Assembly: GCF_001895925.1 (NCBI RefSeq)
Contig: NZ_MPPI01000006.1
Span: 143,710-207,709 of the forward strand
Reading direction: 5' to 3'
DNA: 64,000 nt
From: Phormidesmis priestleyi ULC007
GTDB taxonomy: Bacteria; Cyanobacteriota; Cyanobacteriia; Leptolyngbyales; Leptolyngbyaceae
Below the pieces are notes generated by a model, which saw only the letters and a program-made list of their open reading frames with translations, did not search any database and was not told the origin of the DNA. Both the position numbers and the translations under genes were made by a program. Below, piece after piece: positions 17,904 to 26,880 of the stretch (its first letter is position 1; each line of letters starts with the position of its first letter).

Positions 17904-19994
17904 ATGAAAGTTCATCTGTTTCTGAAGCGCTACCTCGCCGCATTGAATCAGTATAAGTGGGCAGGACTTACTTCCTTTGCTTGCATTTCAGCGATTGCTG
18001 GAGTTGCGACGACGCGGCTGCCTGAAACCACTCATCTCGCTCAGGGAAAATTACTCTATAAGCCTATTGTTGAAGCAGCTCCAGCAACCGGAACTCAAGC
18101 AGTCGCGCAGAATTCTGTGCCTGGTATTGAGTCATTAATCTCCGATCAGCTACTGCAACAAACTTCTGACACGTTGGAGGCAAAACATCAGTCGATCGTG
18201 CCCAACGAGCTTCGGAATCGCATCAAGTTAGAGAAAGATCCCAAGCAAGAAAATCGGATTTTGATTCAGTCTCAAGATAGCAACGCAGAGCAGGCAAAAC
18301 TCGTTGTTGAATCGTTTGTCAACACAGTGAGCAATCAAAGCCTTGCACACAAACGCAAGGAGGTTGAAGCCTCTCTTAAACTACTAGAAAAACGCAAGGC
18401 ATTGTTGAGAAATAATCTTCGAGTTGCTGAAGAGAAGTTGAGAGAGTTTGGCAGACGGGAGAAGCCCGCGATTCAAGCAGCCGTAGACGGTAGTTTGGTC
18501 TCTGCAATCACGACGATTCAACAGCAACAGCGCCAATTTCGTCAACAGCTTGAAGGAACAAATGCCGAAATTGCCAGTCTCCAAAATCAACTCGGAATGA
18601 CTCCACAGCAAGCCTATGTTGCATCGGCGCTGAGTGCTGATCCGACGATCGCCAACCTCACCACAAAAATTGCTGACATCAAATCACAAGTTGAAGTACA
18701 GCGTCGCGAACTACAGCCCAAACACCCAGACATCATCGCCTTACAGTATCAACAGCAAGTCAATGAAACTCAACTTCAGCGGAGAGTTGCAGAGATTGCA
18801 GGTGCCAACAGGGGGAGTTCTCCAGTTCAAATGGTTGCTCTTCGCAGAGTTAGTAACCTGGACAAGGCACGACAAGATTTGGCCAATAAGCTGGTGAATT
18901 TGCAAACTCAGCGCGATCGTTTAGCTCAAGAGTTAGGCATTCTCAGTCGATCTGAACCTGAGCTACGGCAAAATTATCAGGACGGGACAGAACTGAAACT
19001 AGAGCAGGAAAAACTGACAAAAGAAGTCGCTCGCTATCGAGAAACCTTTGATCAGACAGAAAAGCAATTGGCGGCGGCTGAACTAAAGAAGGCAGAAACC
19101 AGAAGCGATTGGGCGAGTGAGGGCACACCGCAGGTTAAAGAGATATCCAATGGGTTGTTGAATCGTCCTGTCATTCTGCTGGCAGGAGGCGTGTTAGGAG
19201 TCCTGATTGCTGGCACTACAGTACTACTACTAGATATACTGGGAGGCAGACTTTTGATTCCTGAAGAAGTTCAAGCAATTCTGCAACAACGGGTGCCATT
19301 TTTAGGAGTTTTACCGCATCTTTCCAAGCAAGCCGAGCAAAAATTTCCAGTTTTAATCAAGACAGACTCGCCTGATCTAGACGCTTACGAGTTGCTTCGG
19401 AGTAGTCTACATCGTCATAGCCAAAATCAGCCACTCAAAATGGTTGTGCTGTCTAGCACTCGCAAAGGTGAAGGCAAAACGATCGCTGCCTACAACCTGG
19501 CGATCGCGTCAGCCAGAGCGGGAAAGAAAACTCTGTTGATTGAAGCAGATTTGCGAACATCTTCGCAGGTGCAGATGTTAGGAGTTCCTACCTATCAGAG
19601 TGAGGAATTAGGTTCTCTACCCGAAGGTATGCAGATTGAAAGCGTTCAGCCAGTGCCCCACATTAAGAACTTATTTGTTTTACCCAGTTCAGGCTGTGTA
19701 GAACAGGTGACAGAGGTCTTAGACTCTAGCCAGATGCAGGAGTTGTTAAAGCTGGCGCGAGATGAATTTGAGTTTGTAGTGATCGACGCAACCGCTCTCC
19801 GTTTTAGTGATGCGCTGTTGATTGAACCCCTCACCGATGGGCTAGTTTTGATGACTCGACCCAGTTACACCGATCGCCGTAGCTTCAAGGTTGTGATTGA
19901 AAAATTAACAGAATTTAGCGACATCAAACTGCTTGGCGTGGTCATGAACAATGTCGCAAACTCAAATAAACATGCCCACTTGCTATCGCTGTAG
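17904..19994 (+). CDS. Wzc-like polysaccharide co-polymerase with tyrosine-kinase-type ATPase domain
   Basis: About 696 residues from the ATG at 17904; the frame is open further back to 17829, but that would overlap the previous gene and lacks conservation. It has a Wzz-type N-terminal part with a first membrane segment (residues 18-35), a large periplasmic coiled coil, a second membrane helix (VILLAGGVLGVLIAGTTVLLL, about 430-450), then a BY-kinase/ParA-like domain: Walker A STRKGEGKT, A' LLIEADLR, and a degenerate Walker B VVIDATAL. The C-terminus ends NKHAHLLSL with no tyrosine cluster, so classical autophosphorylation there is unlikely. It should pair with the upstream OPX protein to span the envelope. 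Confidence 0.87.
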   Translation: MKVHLFLKRYLAALNQYKWAGLTSFACISAIAGVATTRLPETTHLAQGKLLYKPIVEAAPATGTQAVAQNSVPGIESLISDQLLQQTSDTLEAKHQSIVPNELRNRIKLEKDPKQENRILIQSQDSNAEQAKLVVESFVNTVSNQSLAHKRKEVEASLKLLEKRKALLRNNLRVAEEKLREFGRREKPAIQAAVDGSLVSAITTIQQQQRQFRQQLEGTNAEIASLQNQLGMTPQQAYVASALSADPTIANLTTKIADIKSQVEVQRRELQPKHPDIIALQYQQQVNETQLQRRVAEIAGANRGSSPVQMVALRRVSNLDKARQDLANKLVNLQTQRDRLAQELGILSRSEPELRQNYQDGTELKLEQEKLTKEVARYRETFDQTEKQLAAAELKKAETRSDWASEGTPQVKEISNGLLNRPVILLAGGVLGVLIAGTTVLLLDILGGRLLIPEEVQAILQQRVPFLGVLPHLSKQAEQKFPVLIKTDSPDLDAYELLRSSLHRHSQNQPLKMVVLSSTRKGEGKTIAAYNLAIASARAGKKTLLIEADLRTSSQVQMLGVPTYQSEELGSLPEGMQIESVQPVPHIKNLFVLPSSGCVEQVTEVLDSSQMQELLKLARDEFEFVVIDATALRFSDALLIEPLTDGLVLMTRPSYTDRRSFKVVIEKLTEFSDIKLLGVVMNNVANSNKHAHLLSL

Positions 19995-20017
19995 ATTGCG
20001 AAAAACTTGATTCTGAG

Positions 20018-22141
20018 GTGACTGTGGAAATGCAGAACAAAATCATTCATCACTACAGAATTATCAAACCGCTGGGAGCCGGAGCCTTTGGACAAACCTA
20101 CCTGGCTCAAAACTTGAAACTGCCAGGTGAGCCTGTGTGTGTGGTTAAACAACTAAAGCCGCAAAGCACTGATCCCGAATCGGTTAAGGCAGCAAAGATG
20201 CTGTTCGATCGCGAGGCGAAAACCCTACATAAAATTGGAAGTCATGAGCGAATTCCTCAAATCTTGGACTACTTTAAGGAAGATCAAGAATTCTACTTGG
20301 TTCAAGAGTATATTGAAGGAAAAACGTTAAGAGAAGAGTTAGACAGTCAGCAGTCTTGGGATGAAAGCCAAGCAATTCTATTTCTGCAAGAAATTCTGCG
20401 GATTATAGCGTTTATTCATTCTCAAAAAATCATTCATCGCGATATTAAACCCGAAAATATTGTCCGTAGAGCTTCAGATCAAACGCTGTTTTTAATTGAT
20501 TTTGGAGCCGTTAAACAATCTTGCTGTGATCGTCAACAGCCATCATCCACAATCATTCACAGCCGTGGATACAGTCCCCCAGAACAACTCGCTGGAATTC
20601 CAGAGCCAAGCAGCGACATCTATGCATTAGGAATGACTTGCATTGAGGCATTAACTAAAGCCACGTCCAAATCTTTCATACAGCTTAGAAAGACTAAAAC
20701 TCAAAAAATTAACTGGTCTGAAAGCTTAAGAATTTGTCCTGAGTTCAAATCTATTCTGGATAAGATGGTCTGTATTAACTCTCAAGATCGGTATCCGACT
20801 GCTAATTGTGTGTTGCGAGATCTAGAACACATTGCCACTAGCTCCCCCAACAACTACACGCCAACAGAGATTACTACGTCTCACAATTTACACACTTACA
20901 CGCCTACAGAGTTGAGAGCGGACAGTTTTACAGATTCCTCTTTAGGTTCAGGAGATTTTGAACAACCGTCGGAAGCGAGTCCCATTCTCAAAACTTCAGC
21001 GCCTCCACTGAAGAAGAAACTGAACTCCAGAGAGTTATCACTAGAATTGATTGAGTGCCTTAAAGATAAACAGAGAGCGCCACAGCCTAAAAAAGTAGTG
21101 GATACGACTCGCCAGTGGCTAAGAAAGAAATTTCTGATTATATCTGGCTCTTTAATTTTTACGGTTGTCGGGCTGCCGCTTGTTCTGATTCTTAATCACA
21201 TTCATAAATCTGCCCATCTCTCCAACACAACCAGCAGTGAAACTGTCAATAGTCAAGAAACGTCAGCTATTTTCGAGGAAAAGAGTAACTTTAAAGAACA
21301 CTCATCAGCAATAAAATTCTTAGCATTCGCACCCGATCGCAAGACCCTAATTTCTGGCAGTGAAGCAGGTTTAGTCAAACTGCGAGACATACAGAATTCG
21401 TCAACCACGACTCTCACTCAAACTCAAAGTCAGATTTTGGCAATGTCTAGTAGTGCTAATGGAAACACTTTAGCGATTGCCACCGAAGGTAAGTTGATTG
21501 AACTTTGGGACTTGAAACATCATAAAAAGATGAACCAAATTCCAACTCAACAGCTTGTTTGGTCACTTGCACTGAGCCAATATAGTGATTTAGCGGCTGG
21601 GGTAGTGGGCAAGATTAAGCTGTGGAAGATTCAGCCAAAGCTATCGGAAACGAAGCAACTTCCAGATGAGCGTTCTCAGTCAATCACATTTAATCCTGCT
21701 GCTGACGTTCTTGCTAGAGGAAGCGCTGATGGCACTGTCAAAATTTCTCATCTCGCATCTAACAAATCACAAAGCTTCCATAAACACTCAAACGCCGTCA
21801 ATGCTGTTGCAATTGATGTCAACGGTGCACTTCTATTCACGGGTAGCGAAGACGATACAATTCGCATCTGGAATCTATATGCGCTGAGTGAACATATATT
21901 GCCTACCATACAGGCAGATTTGGGTGGGGTGAAGGCGATCGCAAGTAGTCCCGCTGCAAAAATAGTGGCTGGAGGCGGCGCTTACGGCACAGTTAAAATT
22001 TGGAACTGGCAGACAGGTAAAGCGATCGCCAGATCCTCAAATCATTTAACAGAAGTTACTGCACTGGCGTTTAGTCCAGAGGGTCAAGTGCTGGCCGTTG
22101 GTGACAGAGAAGGCAACATTGTGATTTATACCTTAAAGTAA
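20018..22141 (+). CDS. Serine/threonine protein kinase with membrane helix and WD40 propeller
   Basis: A 707-residue protein. Kinase domain at about residues 12-270: GAGAFGQTY loop, VVKQL lysine, IIHRDIKPENIV catalytic loop, IDFGAVKQ metal motif, and an SPPEQ segment. A Ser/Thr/Pro-rich linker follows, then one membrane helix (FLIISGSLIFTVVGLPLVLIL, about 371-391), and about six WD40 repeats (430-707), such as INVNGALLFTGSEDDTIRIW-like units. The GTG at 20018 starts the longest frame; ATG 20030 is also possible. The stop of the Wzc-like gene is 23 bp upstream and the FHA gene 31 bp downstream. Kinase plus FHA reader in one operon is a recurring control pair, seen in type VI secretion for example. 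Confidence 0.9.
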   Translation: MTVEMQNKIIHHYRIIKPLGAGAFGQTYLAQNLKLPGEPVCVVKQLKPQSTDPESVKAAKMLFDREAKTLHKIGSHERIPQILDYFKEDQEFYLVQEYIEGKTLREELDSQQSWDESQAILFLQEILRIIAFIHSQKIIHRDIKPENIVRRASDQTLFLIDFGAVKQSCCDRQQPSSTIIHSRGYSPPEQLAGIPEPSSDIYALGMTCIEALTKATSKSFIQLRKTKTQKINWSESLRICPEFKSILDKMVCINSQDRYPTANCVLRDLEHIATSSPNNYTPTEITTSHNLHTYTPTELRADSFTDSSLGSGDFEQPSEASPILKTSAPPLKKKLNSRELSLELIECLKDKQRAPQPKKVVDTTRQWLRKKFLIISGSLIFTVVGLPLVLILNHIHKSAHLSNTTSSETVNSQETSAIFEEKSNFKEHSSAIKFLAFAPDRKTLISGSEAGLVKLRDIQNSSTTTLTQTQSQILAMSSSANGNTLAIATEGKLIELWDLKHHKKMNQIPTQQLVWSLALSQYSDLAAGVVGKIKLWKIQPKLSETKQLPDERSQSITFNPAADVLARGSADGTVKISHLASNKSQSFHKHSNAVNAVAIDVNGALLFTGSEDDTIRIWNLYALSEHILPTIQADLGGVKAIASSPAAKIVAGGGAYGTVKIWNWQTGKAIARSSNHLTEVTALAFSPEGQVLAVGDREGNIVIYTLK

Positions 22142-22172
22142 ATGCTGATTTTTTGAATTAAGGATTTGACGT

Positions 22173-24239
22173 ATGGTAACCAAGAACAGCCAGCTATTAA
22201 CTCATATCCACGAACTAAAACAGCTAATTGCCGACGATCTTGATAAAGATCAGTTCTTTCAACAGATTAGTCAAGATTTAGATCAAATTGTCCATGATTT
22301 AGGTTCAGAAAAGCTAGTTGTCCATCTTTTGAGTGGCGATCGAGACTTAGCAAACTCGTTTTATCATCTCCTAAACCCTAACCAAGATCTAGAGCAGAAG
22401 TATCAGTTTCGGTTTCAGGAATTGCCAAATCGATCGTTACAAGAACAGAAGTCTGTGCATCCAGCCTTTTTGGTGCTGCAACCACTAGAAGACGAGGTTA
22501 GACAGACTCGTTACACGCTTTCATTAAAAGAAGCGGTGATTGGACGTAAACCTGAGTGTGATATCTACATTCCCGATCACTACACTTGTGTGAGTGGGCG
22601 GCATCTGGAGGTGCATGGTTACTCAACAAACGATCAAGTTTCTCCCGATCAGTGGCAAGTCCAAAATTGTGCTGAGTGTAAGAACGGCACCTATATTAAT
22701 GGTGAACCGCTTGTTGGTAGTCGCATTCTAAAATCTGGCGATCGTCTAGTCTTAGGGGACAAACTTCTAAGCTCCAAGAGTCCCCAACTTATATTTGCGT
22801 GTCCGTCTATCTCAAATAAAGTTTCGACAGAGGCTGACCATAACCCCTATAGAAGATTAGTAAACTGCGATGTTCTATTTCTCGTTGCAGATTCTAAACG
22901 TGAAAGTTTAGAAGCAGAAAAATTGTTAGATTTAGCCAGTGCTAATACTAGACTTGAGGTGTTTTCGATCACTTTGGTGCATGGCTCGATCGAGGTTTTT
23001 CAGATTACTCAACAAGAGGATTCTCCTATAAGTTTGGCGGATCTAAATCAGCAGTTGACTTTCATCAGTGAAAAGCAAGGCAGTTTTAAGCTTCAACGCA
23101 TCTTATTTCAAATCAACTTAATCATTACTGAAGTTAATCAGATTCTTCTCAAAAAAAAAGAAAAACTCAAACAAGAGATTGAGGAAATTGAAGCTCAACA
23201 ATCACCCGGAAATAGAAAAAGTATTGAAGCCGTATCCTTACTGTTAAAAGCAATTAATGAGCAAAAGATGGACTTGTTAAAAGCGATCAATTCTTCAGTC
23301 AGCCAAGCAAAACAAGATTTACTAGATGATTCATTATCAGACAGTATTCTACAGAAAATTCAGGAACTTGTGGATGACCTAGAAGCGCAAGTATTTAAGC
23401 AAGAAGGTAAGAAATATTTAGAACTAAAAGCTAAAGGGTTTGAGTCAAACGTGAATGACTTCATTGTCCAATTTTGTGAAAATGAACTGTTCAAATGGGC
23501 TGATGAAGAATGGAGAAAGATTCGTAAGGAATATGGTAACGGCGGTTTGGAAAGCTTAGTCAGAAGCTCAAATAGACTGCTGAAAACAGCCTGTGCAAAC
23601 AGCAACAAAAACTGCACTGCGAAAATTAGGCCCAGACTTGAGGTTGAAGGAGTTTTTCAAGCTTCTCTAAGAAGAATACCTGTCAGAATTGAATATCAGG
23701 CAGAGCCAGCTTGGATTTATTTTATCAAGAAAATTAGAGGTTCTGTTTTTCAAGTCATGGGTATTCTATTTCTCTTCAGCTTTCTCGGTTTCAGCAGAAC
23801 CATTATTATCAGAATCATCAACAAACAGATCTCTAGCTCTTTCTTTTTGTCTATTTTTGTCTTTGGTTTTATTGCTTGGTTGACATATAAATTATACAAA
23901 GATTATCAAAAAAATAGAGACTTTGACATCCATAAGTCAGCAGAGAAAATTAGACAAGACTTAAAGAATTACTATTACAAGGTAGTCAAAAATCGCTTTG
24001 TTGAGAGGATAACTCAAAGATTAGAATCCCAGTTAAAAGAAGAAATTGACGTGTTTGATCAGAGCCTTAAATCTTCCTTGGATATCACGAACAAAAACTC
24101 TTCCGAAACAAAAGACAGTCAGGTAGATACTAAAAGCTATCTAAGAGACTGCCAGGATCAAACTAGGAGATTAGAGAGAAAACTGAGAGATTTTCAAAAA
24201 ATCAAAGACAAATTCCAAAGGCTTCAGTCGAGCAGCTAA
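22173..24239 (+). CDS. FHA-domain membrane protein with coiled coil
   Basis: A 688-residue protein. The forkhead-associated domain lies at about residues 112-210, with the phosphothreonine-binding residues visible in IGRKPECDIYIPD, SGRHLEV and NGTYING. A long charged coiled coil follows (about 300-500), then two membrane helices (FQVMGILFLFSFLGFSR and SFFLSIFVFGFIAWLTYKLY, about 525-575), then a cytoplasmic charged tail. It would read phosphothreonine written by the kinase encoded upstream. Membrane location would place it beside the Wzc-like and kinase proteins. The gene is AT-rich and lacks a complete GCGATCGC. The overall architecture does not match any family I know beyond the FHA domain. 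Confidence 0.82.
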   Translation: MVTKNSQLLTHIHELKQLIADDLDKDQFFQQISQDLDQIVHDLGSEKLVVHLLSGDRDLANSFYHLLNPNQDLEQKYQFRFQELPNRSLQEQKSVHPAFLVLQPLEDEVRQTRYTLSLKEAVIGRKPECDIYIPDHYTCVSGRHLEVHGYSTNDQVSPDQWQVQNCAECKNGTYINGEPLVGSRILKSGDRLVLGDKLLSSKSPQLIFACPSISNKVSTEADHNPYRRLVNCDVLFLVADSKRESLEAEKLLDLASANTRLEVFSITLVHGSIEVFQITQQEDSPISLADLNQQLTFISEKQGSFKLQRILFQINLIITEVNQILLKKKEKLKQEIEEIEAQQSPGNRKSIEAVSLLLKAINEQKMDLLKAINSSVSQAKQDLLDDSLSDSILQKIQELVDDLEAQVFKQEGKKYLELKAKGFESNVNDFIVQFCENELFKWADEEWRKIRKEYGNGGLESLVRSSNRLLKTACANSNKNCTAKIRPRLEVEGVFQASLRRIPVRIEYQAEPAWIYFIKKIRGSVFQVMGILFLFSFLGFSRTIIIRIINKQISSSFFLSIFVFGFIAWLTYKLYKDYQKNRDFDIHKSAEKIRQDLKNYYYKVVKNRFVERITQRLESQLKEEIDVFDQSLKSSLDITNKNSSETKDSQVDTKSYLRDCQDQTRRLERKLRDFQKIKDKFQRLQSSS

Positions 24240-24562
24240 TTTTCAACTAAGCTCTGGCATAATCCCTATTGCTATTGCTGTCGATCGTCCCCGGTGTCAA
24301 AGCGTTAATTCTCAAAGCAACCGTGCAAAATCAGGATGTTGGCTTTATGCGATCGGGATAGTCGAAGGAATCATCAGTTGAATAAGCCCTAATGCAATCA
24401 ATTAGCCAAACGTTGCACTCCTGAAGCTGCAAGCCCTGAAAGCTCGTGAAACCGTTCAAAAACTATCCAGACTACTGATTTGACGAGGAATGGAATTATC
24501 AGACGGCTGATAGGAACGTCGCTACGCTACTCTAGAAATGGGTCTTGGTGGGCTGTTTGAAT
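24240..24562. other. Intergenic region between the FHA gene and the chemosensory operon
   Basis: No gene was found in these 323 bp. The segment 24431-24480 resembles 43987-44040 (see that repeat). Frames in this region are short and lack ribosome sites. The chemosensory operon promoter must be here or just upstream, but no clear hexamers were seen. Confidence 0.4.
24431..24480 (+). repeat. Conserved 50-bp intergenic motif, copy 1
   Basis: Begins AAGCCCTGAAAG and includes GAAACCGTTCAAAAACTATCC. It matches the segment at 43987-44040 (AAGCCCTGAAAAC, GAACCGTTCAAAAAACTGTCC) at roughly three quarters of positions, on the same strand, with no coding frame conserved. It could be an RNA leader, an insertion-element end or a regulatory region. 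Confidence 0.5.
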
Positions 24563-26179
24563 ATGTTAAATCGCTGGAAAATTAGTACTAAAATTGCTAC
24601 GGGCTTTGCACTGGGGTTAGCGATCTTTACCACGATCGGCATCATTTCTTATCGAGGGACAGAGCAAGTCATTTCAACCGCTCGTCAAGAAAAGCAAACC
24701 TATCAGGTGTTAAGTCAGGTAGAAGACATTCTTTCGTTGGTTAAAGATGCAGAAACGGGGCAACGAGGCTATTTGCTGACTAGCGACAATCGCTATCTCA
24801 GGCCCTACAATCAAGCGCGAACTGCGCTTAGAGCAAGACTTGATGAATTCAAGCGTTTAGTCCAAGATAATCCAGGTCAACAGAGTTATGTTCAGACCCT
24901 AGATTCTCTCGTCGGCCAAAAGCTAGCCGAGCTTGACAACACCATTCGTCTTAAACAAGCCAACAAATCTGATGCCGCACTAAAAGTGGTTCAAGATGGT
25001 GAGGGCAAGCGGTTGATGGATCAGATTCGCGACACTGTATCGCGGATGAAAGCTGGAGAGCGCGATTTATTGCGGACCCGATCGCAGATCGCCGAAAACT
25101 CTGCCCGCCGCACCCTCAATAGCGTTCTCTATGGAATGCCATTAGGGATTTTGCTCCTGGCTTTAATTGGCGTGATTCTAAATCGTCAGATTACCCGTCC
25201 GCTTAACCGAGTTTCAGCAGTGGCGCAAAAGGTCGCCGATGGAGATCTGACCCAATCACTCGAATGCACCAGAAATAACACCGAAATCGAAAAACTGATG
25301 ACGGCGTTTCAAAATATGACCAAAAGTTTGAGTGCTTTAATCACCCAAGCCCAAAAATCTGGCATTCAGATCAGCACGTCTACCACTCAGATCGCGGCGG
25401 CAGGGAGACAGCTTGAAGCCACAGTCAATGAGCAAGTTGCCTCAATGCACGAAGTGAATGCTACGTCTCGACAAATTGCATCAACGGCAGGCGAGTTGGC
25501 AAAATCAATGGATGGCGTAGCGGCAACGGCTCACACCACGACCGAAGCGGCCTCTAATAGCCAAACCAATCTGAATAAAATGCAATCAGCAATGCAAAAC
25601 TTAGTGCTGGCGACAAACGCGATTTCAGCAAAGCTAACTGTGGTGGATGAGAAAGCGAATAATATTAATACAGTCGTGACCACGATTACAAAAGTTGCCG
25701 ATCAAGCGAATTTGTTGTCTTTGAATGCGGCGATCGAAGCCGAAAAAGCCGGAGAATATGGAGCCGGGTTTGCAGTCGTGGCCCGAGAAATTCGTCGCCT
25801 TGCCGATCAGTCAGCCGTTGCCACCCTCGAAATTGAACAAATGGTCAAAGAAATGCAATCATCGGTGTCTACGGGCGTGATGGAGGTCGATAAATTTAGC
25901 AAAGAAGTCGGACAATATGTGAATGATGTCGGCGATATTAGTCAGCAAATTGCTGGATTTATTCAAAACGTGCAAGGATTAACGCCTCAGTTTGGAGCTG
26001 TCAGCCAACGCATGGATGAACAATATCGAGGGGCAGAGCAGATTAGTTTGGCGATCGGACAACTCAGCGATGCCTCTTATCAAACGGTGCAATCAATCCA
26101 GGAAACCAACAACGCCCTGACTCAATTAGATGACGCTGCCCAGGGCTTGCAGCGAGAAATCTCTCAATTCAAGGTGTGA
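24563..26179 (+). CDS. Methyl-accepting chemotaxis protein with CHASE3 sensor
   Basis: About 538 residues from ATG 24563 (a TTG six codons earlier is less likely). Membrane helix 1 (residues about 11-30), a periplasmic CHASE3 domain recognised by DAETGQRGYLLTSDNRYL (about 52-70), membrane helix 2 (MPLGILLLALIGVIL, about 188-203), HAMP (about 206-260), and a signalling domain with the hairpin tip NLLSLNAAIEAEKAGEYGAG (about 387-406). It senses an unknown stimulus and controls the CheA encoded two genes on. First gene of a five-gene operon: CheW begins 6 bp after its stop. In cyanobacteria such receptors drive phototaxis or type IV pilus motility. Confidence 0.93.
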   Translation: MLNRWKISTKIATGFALGLAIFTTIGIISYRGTEQVISTARQEKQTYQVLSQVEDILSLVKDAETGQRGYLLTSDNRYLRPYNQARTALRARLDEFKRLVQDNPGQQSYVQTLDSLVGQKLAELDNTIRLKQANKSDAALKVVQDGEGKRLMDQIRDTVSRMKAGERDLLRTRSQIAENSARRTLNSVLYGMPLGILLLALIGVILNRQITRPLNRVSAVAQKVADGDLTQSLECTRNNTEIEKLMTAFQNMTKSLSALITQAQKSGIQISTSTTQIAAAGRQLEATVNEQVASMHEVNATSRQIASTAGELAKSMDGVAATAHTTTEAASNSQTNLNKMQSAMQNLVLATNAISAKLTVVDEKANNINTVVTTITKVADQANLLSLNAAIEAEKAGEYGAGFAVVAREIRRLADQSAVATLEIEQMVKEMQSSVSTGVMEVDKFSKEVGQYVNDVGDISQQIAGFIQNVQGLTPQFGAVSQRMDEQYRGAEQISLAIGQLSDASYQTVQSIQETNNALTQLDDAAQGLQREISQFKV

Positions 26180-26185
26180 CAGATC

Positions 26186-26863
26186 ATGCTCATGAACGAC
26201 TGCTGGAATCAAATCGGCGTTTGGGGCGATCGCTCATGCAGTCAGCTAGAAACGGTGACTCACTGCCGCAACTGTCCCGTTTATTCGACGGCAGGGCGCA
26301 GTTTGTTAGAGCGAGATATTCCGCTTGATTATCTCAACGAGTGGATGGCCGCGATCGCCACACCCGCAAACGAAGTGATCAATCCTTCGGACGATCGCCC
26401 TGTCTTAAAAGGGTCAGCAGATCCGCTGTCTGTGATTCTGTTTCGTCTCGGAGACGAACAGTTTGCCCTACCCGTGAGCGTACTCCACGAAGTCACCCAT
26501 CCTGGTGCAATTCACCGATTGCCTCATCGCAGCAACGACGTGTTTTTGGGGCTGATTAACATTCGGGGCGAGATTTTGATGACAATATCGTTGAGTCAGT
26601 TTCTCGGCTTAAAATCGGTGACAGATTCTTCGTCTCTCAATCGACTGTTAGTAGTGGGGCACGACGATCGCAAGTGGGTGTTTCCAGTCGATGAAGTGCA
26701 TCGCATTCATCGCGTCCAGGCAAGTGAGTTAAAAGAAGTGCCTGTTGTTGTGTCTCAAGCAAGTCAGGCATACACCCAAGGGATTATTGACTGGCAGACC
26801 AAAAAGGTGAATTATCTGGATGCTGACCTGTTGTTTTACACACTTGAGCGCAGCCTATTGTGA
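26186..26863 (+). CDS. CheW-like chemotaxis coupling protein with N-terminal cysteine motif
   Basis: A 225-residue coupling protein. The CheW domain occupies about residues 75-220 (SVILFRLGDEQFALPV, then GLINIRGEILMTISL, HRIHRV). The first 60 residues contain a cysteine pattern, CWNQIGVW...C...HCRNCPVY, that recurs in cyanobacterial CheW proteins and may bind a metal or serve redox sensing; that role is not established. It links the receptor encoded upstream to the CheA encoded downstream at the cytoplasmic signalling array. Its stop codon overlaps the GTG/ATG region at the start of the CheA frame, indicating translational coupling. Confidence 0.92.
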   Translation: MLMNDCWNQIGVWGDRSCSQLETVTHCRNCPVYSTAGRSLLERDIPLDYLNEWMAAIATPANEVINPSDDRPVLKGSADPLSVILFRLGDEQFALPVSVLHEVTHPGAIHRLPHRSNDVFLGLINIRGEILMTISLSQFLGLKSVTDSSSLNRLLVVGHDDRKWVFPVDEVHRIHRVQASELKEVPVVVSQASQAYTQGIIDWQTKKVNYLDADLLFYTLERSLL

Positions 26864-26880
26864 TGAGCCGTGGAGACCCT

